A DNA stretch of 15,822 nt from an uncultured Terriglobus sp. (GTDB lineage: Bacteria; Acidobacteriota; Terriglobia; Terriglobales; Acidobacteriaceae). A program made the position numbers and the translations under genes. Of the stretch, positions 7,170-13,613 are shown in pieces. The notes beneath the pieces are model-generated. The model saw nothing but the letters and a program-made list of their open reading frames with translations, had not been told where the DNA came from and did no database searches. The DNA lies in assembly GCA_937859825.1 (NCBI GenBank), contig CALMAP010000378.1, forward strand, positions 1-15,822. The letters are read 5' to 3'. How positions within the stretch are numbered: the stretch's first letter is position 1; every line of letters starts with the position of its first letter.

Positions 7170-8046
7170 GTTCTCTCCAACGTAACCCGACGACTCCACA
7201 CTTCGCCGCTTTGGATACTCTAAGGCACTTGCCCCATCTGCCTGCAACGCGGCTTTTCGTCTGACCTGCTGACGCGGCCTGGTCGTTGCAGCATGTGCAC
7301 CAGTCGGTCTCACAACCGCAGAGCCTCACCCATGCTTGGCGTTTAATTTGGCAGAGGGGGACTATTTCTAAGGAGGGCCTACATCTGCGCTATACAGAAT
7401 GATTCCTATTGGACTTGGTGTTCCTTGCTCTTTATCAGTGCTGCGAGAGAACGTGCATGTCCAGAGATCCCATTAGAAGCTGCTTCAGGCACTCGTTTTT
7501 AGCCACGCATAATGATCTGAAGGATGGCTTGGCAAACTCCGACTCGGTCGGGGCTTAACTATTAGAAGTACACGGCAAAAGCGAGCGAGAATCGGTAGAT
7601 TTCACTTGCTGTGCAGAACGCGCTCCGGATCACTTTCACGGCTCATAAGCACGGCTTCGCCAGGCAAGCTGTCGATTTCTAGAGCGATCCACCGCTCTTG
7701 ATTGACGGAATGGCGGTGGATGTAGTCTGCTGCGAACTCGTTTCTGTGCTTACAGCTTGAGCGCAATTAGAGCGTATCGACATATAGCTTCCGCCTGCTT
7801 TTAGTGGCTTTAGCCACCAAGATAGAAACAGGCTGCGTGAGATACGATTTTAAGCCGACAAGTCAAGCATAAGCAGGAACTCAGCAATGTCAGCCTGTCT
7901 TTCAATACGAGAGTAATCTCGCCAGTGATTGCACAGAAAGCAGTCGCCAGGGAACTCGCATGGAGAAGAACATGAAAAACCGGAGTCCGGGGTTCCGCAC
8001 AACAGCAGGTGGCCCGTGTGGGCCGCCCTGCTGTTGTGCAGCGGTA
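7170..8046. other. Long gene-free region (about 880 bp)
   Basis: No convincing gene was found on either strand, and base composition looks less GC-rich than the flanks. Contents: the 5' side of the TPR gene, with an inverted repeat CTGCAACG (7242-7249) / CGTTGCAG (7284-7291); a small palindrome GTGGCTTTAGCCAC (7804-7817); an inverted repeat ATCCACCGC (7687-7695) / GCGGTGGAT (7713-7721); and the terminator-like structure at 7975-8039. Two minus-strand reading-frame tails look protein-like: one of 54 codons (7766-7602) containing ERWIALEIDSLPGEAVLMSR, and one ending at 7850 containing CNHWRDYSRIERQADIAEF. Neither has a good start or ribosome-binding site, so they may be debris of lost genes or chance. 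Confidence 0.5.
7975..8039 (-). terminator. Strong double-hairpin terminator of the fibronectin lipoprotein gene
   Basis: Starting 8 bp after the stop of the gene at 8047-10521, a 13-bp perfect stem pairs 8027-8039 with 7997-8009. A second 5-bp GC stem lies inside it (8011-8015 with 8020-8024, loop GTGT). Next on the minus strand comes a small CCGG-ACT-CCGG hairpin (7990-7980), immediately followed by five T residues (7979-7975). The small hairpin plus T-run has the form of an intrinsic terminator. The large stem may add stability to the 3' end. Confidence 0.6.
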
Positions 8047-10521
8047 TTAGTGAACGATCAGTTCATCATCGCCTGGGGGCGTAATGGTCAGCGTGGCTAC
8101 CGGGGCGGCGAAGCCTGTGGCACTCAATGGCAACACCACGAGTTGGTAGCCGTAAATATCCGCTGCGACCACATATTTCCCGTCGAGTGTGATCCCGACA
8201 GATCGAACGTAGATCATGGAGCTCACACTGGACGATGTGGCGACCAGAGTAAGGTTTCCGGTGTCGACGCCGCTGTAGAGCAGCAACCCATTGCGAAAGG
8301 TGCCGATGACAGCGAGTTTGCCGTCAGGGCTGATCGCAACGCTTTCAGGTGCCACACCTGCCGGCAAGTTGATTGGGGTGCCTGCTTGCGGTGACGTGGA
8401 GGTAAGGCCTGTCATCACCTGTACAGTACCTGCGGCGTCAGAAAGCATGCGGAGCACTACAGCACGAGAGGAATCTGCCGGACTGATCGCCATCCCTCCG
8501 CGGCCGTTAAGGATGACATAGCTTCCATACCCAAGGGTGGGAAAATCCTTGACTTGGATGAAGCTATGACTGATCGTGCCTCCAATTGAACCCGCTTTGG
8601 AGGCAATCGAGGCCACCGAATAGACCGTGAGCCCGCCGGTGCCCCTGGCGAGCAGGACCTTACCATCCGCAGAGAGGGCGAGACCGCTTCGAATGCCTAG
8701 CACCGGAATGGTTGCGGCCGCGACGGGTGAGCCGGACGAAATGCCGGACACAGCCACAATCTGACTGGCAGATCCGCCGGAGACTACTGCCTCGTCGCCG
8801 CCGGGGAGCATTACGATTGCTTCGCCACTTCCGCCGCTGTAGGCAAGCAGGTTGACTGTTTTGCCCGCAACCAGCGTTCCGGTCTGGATGCCGGAGAAGG
8901 AGTACAGGACTTTCGTCAGGCTGCTCAAGGTGAGACCCTGAGAACCGTCCGGGCTCACCGCCACGGCGCTAAGTCCGTTCCTTCCACCATAATTCAGGGA
9001 AGTAAGTATTGTTTTCGATAACAGTGAACCTTTGCTGTCGTAAAGGTGAGCGACCTGCACGGTATTGCTACCGTCGGAACATAGTGCAACGCCGAGGTTC
9101 GACGTACTGGTATTTCCTCCAGCTGCTGGTTGATAGAGGAGATAAGTTCCTGGTGCAGTGACGCCCGGGTATGCCGTCGATGTGGCGTTCTGATTGATGA
9201 CCCCGCTGGCACCGACAAGAAAGGTTGCTACATCCACCCATGCACCGCTCTGCAATCTTGCCAACACGAGTGCTGTATTCGCAGCAAAGCTGCTGCTTAC
9301 AGTTCCTGAAATGGTAACGGGAGCGTTGAAGGTGATGATCGATGCTGGATTGACCGAGAGCGCAAAGGCCGCAGCAAAGGTGTCGGTCGACCTGGTCAGC
9401 GGGGTCGGCAAACCTGCCTGAGTAAGCGAACTGAGTGCCGCAGAGGCGCTGGTGCTCACCGTATTCGATGGAAAGTTGAATGTGAGTAACGTCGAAGTGG
9501 ACGTTTGCAGCGTGGCGGTTGTTGCGGTTCCAGGAACAAGCGAGACGCTGGAACCACTTATAGGCGTCGCAGCAACGGGCGAGGATGGCGATGACTCGCC
9601 ACCACCGTTAACCGCGGTCACTATGACGTAGTAGGCCGTGCCGTTCACCAGCCCGGTAATGGTATAGCTGGTGCCGGTTGCAGAACCGGCCCTGGTGCCG
9701 TTCGTAGTGGAAAGCGAAGAGAAGTTACCGTAGTAGATGTTATAGCCGGTCGCACCGGAAGACGCGCTCCACGAAAGTGTGAGCTGTGCATTTCCGGGTG
9801 TCGCTGTGAGCCCAGTGGGAGCGGCGGCCAGGGCAGAGGTTGCGCCAGTTGGCTTGGCTGTGGCCTGCGGCGAGGCGGCCGATTCACCGCCAGGGCCAAT
9901 CGCAGTGACGACATAATAGTAGGTGGTGCCATTCGTAAGACCAGTCTGCATATACGCTACGTTAGTAATGCCGCTGATCTTTGTTCCGTTCGCGGGTGTA
10001 ACACCGGGATTCTGCGAGTAGTACAAGTTGTAACTGGAAGCCCCTGCCGAAGAGTCCCATTTTAAGATCACCTGCCCATCCAGAGCGGTAGCAATCAGAA
10101 CGGTGGGCGCCACCGGTGCGGAGACCGTTGTAGCGCTCGGTGTCGCCATTACCTGACTGGAAGCCAACGACTCTCCCGTCGCACTTACGGCTGTGACTAT
10201 GAAATAGTAGGCCGTTCCATTCGTCAGGCTGGTAACGGAGTAGTTCGTGCCGGTAAGTCCGATGACCTTACTGGTACTGCTTGTGCTGACGCCGCTTGAG
10301 TTTCCGTAATAGACGTTGTAAGTCGCCGCGTCAGACGAGGCTATCCAGGAGAGTGAGACCTGCGCATTACCAGATGTCGCAATAAGCCCAGTGGGAGCGG
10401 CAGGCGCGTTGCCTGGATTTGTCGTTGTGACGGTGCTCGCCGCGCCAGCGCCGCCACCGGCACAGCCGAGCGCGAAGGAGACGGCAATGGTAAAGAGAAC
10501 AGCAAGTAAGAGCTTCTTCAT
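8047..10521 (-). CDS. Secreted lipoprotein with three fibronectin type III domains and a beta-propeller-like C-terminal half
   Basis: An 824-residue protein. The signal peptide MKKLLLAVLFTIAVSFALGC ends in a lipobox-like ALGC with Cys20 as probable lipid anchor. Three fibronectin type III domains follow at about 42-128, 137-224 and 233-319; each has the signs of the fold, such as APTGL.AT..., L.W..S..A..YN(V/I)YY and LTNGTAYYF.VTAV...GES. A beta-rich stretch (about 325-465) comes next. The last part, about 470-824, has spaced SPDG/SADG/TLDGK motifs (VAVSPDGSQ, LALSADGKV, VAISPDGKL, VGITLDGKY) typical of YVTN/WD-like propeller blades. No catalytic residues are recognised; carbohydrate or protein binding at the cell surface is plausible. 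It lies 103 bp downstream of the small secreted gene at 10625-11143 on the same strand, with a hairpin between them, and ends at a strong terminator. Confidence 0.88.
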   Translation of the reverse strand: MKKLLLAVLFTIAVSFALGCAGGGAGAASTVTTTNPGNAPAAPTGLIATSGNAQVSLSWIASSDAATYNVYYGNSSGVSTSSTSKVIGLTGTNYSVTSLTNGTAYYFIVTAVSATGESLASSQVMATPSATTVSAPVAPTVLIATALDGQVILKWDSSAGASSYNLYYSQNPGVTPANGTKISGITNVAYMQTGLTNGTTYYYVVTAIGPGGESAASPQATAKPTGATSALAAAPTGLTATPGNAQLTLSWSASSGATGYNIYYGNFSSLSTTNGTRAGSATGTSYTITGLVNGTAYYVIVTAVNGGGESSPSSPVAATPISGSSVSLVPGTATTATLQTSTSTLLTFNFPSNTVSTSASAALSSLTQAGLPTPLTRSTDTFAAAFALSVNPASIITFNAPVTISGTVSSSFAANTALVLARLQSGAWVDVATFLVGASGVINQNATSTAYPGVTAPGTYLLYQPAAGGNTSTSNLGVALCSDGSNTVQVAHLYDSKGSLLSKTILTSLNYGGRNGLSAVAVSPDGSQGLTLSSLTKVLYSFSGIQTGTLVAGKTVNLLAYSGGSGEAIVMLPGGDEAVVSGGSASQIVAVSGISSGSPVAAATIPVLGIRSGLALSADGKVLLARGTGGLTVYSVASIASKAGSIGGTISHSFIQVKDFPTLGYGSYVILNGRGGMAISPADSSRAVVLRMLSDAAGTVQVMTGLTSTSPQAGTPINLPAGVAPESVAISPDGKLAVIGTFRNGLLLYSGVDTGNLTLVATSSSVSSMIYVRSVGITLDGKYVVAADIYGYQLVVLPLSATGFAAPVATLTITPPGDDELIVH

Positions 10522-10563
10522 AAGGAGTGTCCCCCGCGCTTCTCGAAAGAATGTGGTGATTGT

Positions 10564-10602
10564 CGCGATGAGCTGGCCGCTTTTCAGCGGCCGTCCATCG
10601 CG
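10564..10602 (-). other. Intercistronic two-part hairpin
   Basis: An outer stem CGCGATG (10564-10570) / CATCGCG (10596-10602) encloses an inner stem GGCCGC (10575-10580) / GCGGCC (10587-10592) with a 6-nt loop. It lies between the stop of the small secreted gene (10625) and the start of the fibronectin lipoprotein (10521). No T-run follows on the minus strand, so it looks less like a classical terminator than like an RNA-stabilising or attenuating structure that would give the two genes different expression levels. Confidence 0.5.
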
Positions 10603-10624
10603 GTAGAGGCGGATCGAATAGCAG

Positions 10625-11143
10625 CTAGAGTGCCGGTTTTAAGCCCCAGTCCTCACCAGATGCCGCGTCCTTCAAGGACATCTGCGCGCCGCCCTGCAGG
10701 GGAGAGAAGTTGATCGTCTCTTCCGCAGCACTGTCGATCGGTATGGGAAAGAAACGGACCACCTGGCCGAGTTCAGGGGTGGCGAAGTTGCAGACCTGCG
10801 GACTGAACACGAGGCGGTTGCCAGCCTGCTGATAGCTGCCGCTCGCAAACATGATCTGCCGGCTGCCCATGTACGCGGCCTCGCGGTACGTGCCGTCGGC
10901 GGCAAAGAGGAATGCGAAGCTCAGATTCAGGTAGCCGCCGTGGACCGGGTCGTTCTCAGTTTTCGCGCCGCGCGAGCCACCAACAACTGAGCCGCCGCTC
11001 ATGGATGCCAGCCCCTGAAGAAAGCGGCGGAAGCCGCCCCCGCTCTGCTGCGCGGTGGCGCTCGGGGTCGACAGCAGAAAGGTGAGCAGTACGAGGCAGA
11101 AGACAACGAGCTGCTTTACGGTGGTGTTCGGGCGGATGGACAT
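10625..11143 (-). CDS. Small secreted protein of unknown function
   Basis: A 172-residue protein with an ATG at 11143 preceded by AAGGAGA 6 nt upstream. The signal peptide has a hydrophobic core VVFCLVLLTFLL (residues 13-24) and a probable cleavage at SATA|QQ (31). The mature part is Gly/Ser-rich at first (SGGGFRRF...SGGSVVGGSRG), then about 100 residues with alternating hydrophobic patterns that suggest a small beta-barrel or beta-sandwich (YLNLSFAFLFAADGTYRE, RLVFSPQVCNF). It contains a single mature cysteine. I do not recognise a family. It is the first gene of the minus-strand unit leading to the fibronectin lipoprotein and is divergent from the sigma-like gene, 134 bp away. That makes it a candidate target of that sigma factor. 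Confidence 0.8.
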   Translation of the reverse strand: MSIRPNTTVKQLVVFCLVLLTFLLSTPSATAQQSGGGFRRFLQGLASMSGGSVVGGSRGAKTENDPVHGGYLNLSFAFLFAADGTYREAAYMGSRQIMFASGSYQQAGNRLVFSPQVCNFATPELGQVVRFFPIPIDSAAEETINFSPLQGGAQMSLKDAASGEDWGLKPAL

Positions 11144-11277
11144 GTTCTATCTCCTTGGGTTGTGGCCTTCGCAAATGTCTGGAACGGTGCAGCGTTGTCT
11201 TCTCAGAACGGCGAAGGACCATCTATTCTGCCGTCAGGCGAAAATATTTCTTAGCGATGAAGGTCAGGAGGGAAGCC
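11144..11277. promoter_or_regulatory. Divergent promoter region between secreted protein gene and sigma-like gene
   Basis: It contains an inverted repeat CCTTCGC (11166-11172) / GCGAAGG (11211-11217), with arms that extend to TGG/CCA with a one-base bulge. Inside it is a direct repeat GAACGG (11182-11187 and 11206-11211). The word GGAAC at 11181-11185 resembles the -35 element used by ECF sigma factors. No clear -10 can be assigned, so the exact promoters remain unknown. Confidence 0.35.
11266..11272 (+). promoter_or_regulatory. Ribosome-binding site deciding the sigma-like gene's GTG start
   Basis: AGGAGGG lies 5 nt before the GTG at 11278. The upstream in-frame ATG at 11257 has no ribosome-binding site and would place this sequence inside the gene, so GTG is preferred. 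Confidence 0.65.
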
Positions 11278-12369
11278 GTGAAAACCGACGACCTTCAGGC
11301 AGCCTTCGAGACGTGGTTTGCTTCTCTCCCCGAAGCCGCGCGAGCGGGTCAAAGCACACAATCGGCTGTGGAAAGGGTCTGCACCCATCTGCATCGAGTT
11401 GTTCGCTACCAATTGCTGCTGACAGGAGTTCGACAAAGCGAGGAAGTAGACAACGTTTGCCAGGACGCTTTGAGCAATCTGTGCAGAGAATTGAAACGGT
11501 GGTGCGAGTCGGGTTCCGACGAAGTTCCGGAGAACCCGAAAGGGTTTCTCAATGCAGTCGCGAGAAACGCCTGTTTCGATGCGGGAAGAAAGCGCAGCCC
11601 GGAATGGTCCAGCATGATGTCGAAGGTCCGCTACCGTGCCGCAAAGTCGAAGGAATACAAGTGCTGGGAATTTCAGGACCAGCAGGTATGCGGCTTTGCG
11701 GACATGGAGGGAGCTCCTCCTCTACTCGATCGTGGTGAACACACCCGTTTGACTGCGTCTTTGCGAATTTCAAAGTCTGGCACGCGAGATTCGATTGACG
11801 ACCTGGTGATCTCCATCCTGAACAAAGCCGGCCAGCCTCTTCCCCTGGAGCTTCTGGTTCAACTGGCGCTCCTCGGGCATGGCATCCATGGTCCGGCGAG
11901 GTCGTTAGCTGAGGAAGTTGTTGAGGGCGTCGAACTGGTCGATACTCTTGACGCTCACGATCCAGACCCGGAAGTCCTGCTGCTTCAAAAGCGATTCGTG
12001 ATGTGGATGTGGAATGAAGTAACTCAGCTTCCGGTCGAGCAGGGACGAGTAACCGGTCTGAATCTGGAAGCGGTCACGTTTCTTTCACTTGAGGCCTTTC
12101 TCGAGTGTGGCGTCGCCACTGAGGCAGGCTTCGGCCAACTGATCGCTCCGGTACGAACGAAGGAGGTAAAGGACGCCCTGCCTTTGCCGGATATCGGCAT
12201 CGCCGAGGTGCTGGACCTTCTTATTGATCGTGTGCGCGACATTCGAGGCAGTGCAAAGAAGCGGATCCATCGCCGCTACGAGATGTATTTGCAGCAATCT
12301 TCTGCTCCCGCGGCAGAATCAGGCGGGGTTTCACGTCTATGGCAAAAGATGGTTCGGAAAGGCCGATGA
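11278..12369 (+). CDS. Unusually long sigma-70/ECF-like RNA polymerase sigma factor
   Basis: A 363-residue protein from the GTG at 11278. Residues about 30-108 resemble sigma region 2: a helical VERVCTHLHRVVRYQLLL, then the acidic VRQSEEVDNVCQDALSNLCREL, and the ENPKGFLNAVARNACFDAGRKR segment, equivalent to the W.R.IARN...D..R stretch that contacts the -10 element. Region 4-like sequence appears only near the C-terminus (about 230-337: LLLQKRFVMWMWNEVTQLP, then IAEVLDLLIDRVRDIRGSAKKRIHRRY) and seems split by an insertion. ECF sigma factors are usually about 180-200 residues; the extra 150 or more residues (110-225 and 255-300) have no family I recognise. The stop overlaps the start of the zinc-finger gene (ATGA), as expected for a sigma/anti-sigma pair. 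It is probably inactive until released by its partner. Region 4 assignment is tentative. Confidence 0.75.
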   Translation: MKTDDLQAAFETWFASLPEAARAGQSTQSAVERVCTHLHRVVRYQLLLTGVRQSEEVDNVCQDALSNLCRELKRWCESGSDEVPENPKGFLNAVARNACFDAGRKRSPEWSSMMSKVRYRAAKSKEYKCWEFQDQQVCGFADMEGAPPLLDRGEHTRLTASLRISKSGTRDSIDDLVISILNKAGQPLPLELLVQLALLGHGIHGPARSLAEEVVEGVELVDTLDAHDPDPEVLLLQKRFVMWMWNEVTQLPVEQGRVTGLNLEAVTFLSLEAFLECGVATEAGFGQLIAPVRTKEVKDALPLPDIGIAEVLDLLIDRVRDIRGSAKKRIHRRYEMYLQQSSAPAAESGGVSRLWQKMVRKGR

Positions 12370-13613
12370 CAGAGCACCTTACTTCTCAGCAGATCGCTGC
12401 ATACCAGTCGCGCAGCCTGCCGCCCGCCGAACTGCTTCGCATGTGGACACACGCCTCTTCGTGCAGTCTGTGCGGTGCGCAGCTTCGCAGGCCGCTGGAG
12501 CTTGGTTTACAGACAACGCTTGCACGCGCTGCGTTCCAAGCGTCACACACGCATCTGACATACGAACAAATGGAAGGCTACGTCGACAGCCGCCTTAGCA
12601 GTTCCGAGCGCGCACAGGTGGAAGAGCATATGGCTGCTTGCGGGCCTTGTTCGGCTGACCTGCGCGGACTTCTGGATGTGCGTGACGTTGCCGCGCAACC
12701 CAAACAGACACGCGCATGGTTCTCTTATTACGGTCGAAATGCCTTGTGGTCATGGATTTTTGGTTGGGGTGCAGGGTTAACGCTTGCGTGCCTGCTGGCC
12801 GGCTTTGCTTACTTTCGCAATCATCACGCTCAACCAAAATTGGAAAGCGTCGCACAGTCCTTACCGAGGGAACAGCGTTCACCCGAAACGGGACTGCATG
12901 ACGGTCGACGCCTGCTTCAGGTCAAGGACGGCTCGGTCCGAGGGCTGGAGGGACTACCTTCGATCTTTCAGGCACCCGTGCTTACCGCACTTGAAAGCGG
13001 TAGGCTCGACCTGCCTGTTTCCGCAGGATCAAAGCCGCAGCCAGGCGGAGTTCTGATGGGTGACGCGTCGCCGCTCTCGAAGGTCCGGCTGCTTTCTCCA
13101 ACAGATGAAGTTGTGCAGGACCAGAGCCCCACGCTTCACTGGACGCCTGAAAATGGCGCACTGTATACCGTGACAGTGGGCGACCGCGACTTTAACCAGG
13201 TGGCGCGAAGTGGATGGCTGCGTGAAGATACCTGGCATGTTCCTGTAGTACTTCAGCGCGGCAGGACCTACTCCTGGCAACTTACCGTGCGTGTTCACGG
13301 CAAGGACATCGCCGTACCCGCGCCTCCTCAGGCGCCAGCGCAGTTTCAGGTGTTATCCAGACAGTCAGAGACAGAGTTGCAAGAGCTACGGCAACAGTTC
13401 GGCGATTCGCACTTAGTGATGGGCACAGCTTACGCACGCTACAAATTATGGAACGCTGCAAGGAACGAGTTTACGGAACTGGCGCGTCAGAATTCGCAAT
13501 CGCCGGTCGCGAACGACTTACTGAAAGACCTTGACCGGATGCAGGGGCCAAGTCGCATGAGCCATCCCTCAGCCAAGGGACATGAAATATCCCTCAGTAC
13601 CCCGCGCCAATGA
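12366..13613 (+). CDS. Membrane anti-sigma-like protein with two zinc-finger (zf-HC2-type) motifs
   Basis: A 415-residue protein starting at the ATG that overlaps the sigma gene's TGA by two bases (ATGA), so translation is probably coupled; an ATG at 12339 is also possible but lies well inside the sigma gene. Two H-x3-C-x2-C motifs are seen, H29/C33/C36 and H88/C92/C95. Each follows a helix-like LT.(Q/E)Q...Y.....S..., which suggests a duplicated anti-sigma zinc-binding domain; most anti-sigma factors of this type have one. A transmembrane segment follows at about 126-150 (ALWSWIFGWGAGLTLACLLA). The C-terminal 260 residues would be outside the membrane and include a beta-sandwich-like stretch (RLLSPTDEVVQDQSPTLHW... 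about 240-325) and a short TPR-like helix pair at the end (YARYKLWNAARNEFTELARQ). The likely role is to hold the sigma factor at the membrane until a signal arrives. Its 3' end overlaps the convergent CHAT gene by 20 bp. Confidence 0.82.
   Translation: MTEHLTSQQIAAYQSRSLPPAELLRMWTHASSCSLCGAQLRRPLELGLQTTLARAAFQASHTHLTYEQMEGYVDSRLSSSERAQVEEHMAACGPCSADLRGLLDVRDVAAQPKQTRAWFSYYGRNALWSWIFGWGAGLTLACLLAGFAYFRNHHAQPKLESVAQSLPREQRSPETGLHDGRRLLQVKDGSVRGLEGLPSIFQAPVLTALESGRLDLPVSAGSKPQPGGVLMGDASPLSKVRLLSPTDEVVQDQSPTLHWTPENGALYTVTVGDRDFNQVARSGWLREDTWHVPVVLQRGRTYSWQLTVRVHGKDIAVPAPPQAPAQFQVLSRQSETELQELRQQFGDSHLVMGTAYARYKLWNAARNEFTELARQNSQSPVANDLLKDLDRMQGPSRMSHPSAKGHEISLSTPRQ

Noticed and set aside
7370..7480. 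AAGGAGG followed by a short ATG frame (25 codons) on the plus strand
   Set aside because: The ATG is about 20 nt away from the ribosome-binding-like word and the product is short and featureless.
7975..8039. Hairpin considered as a CRISPR repeat or attachment site
   Set aside because: Only one copy exists in the window, with no spacing pattern, integrase or cas gene nearby.
7960..8394. Plus-strand frame with a good-looking ribosome-binding site through the terminator hairpin
   Set aside because: It reads through a 13-bp stem and then antisense to the lipoprotein gene; the product is Cys/Gly-rich without similarity to anything recognised.
11155..11277. Upstream extension of the sigma-like gene to 11155 or 11257
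   Set aside because: The extra N-terminal residues are Arg/Cys-rich, have no ribosome-binding site, and cover the divergent promoter region; the GTG at 11278 has AGGAGGG in the right place.
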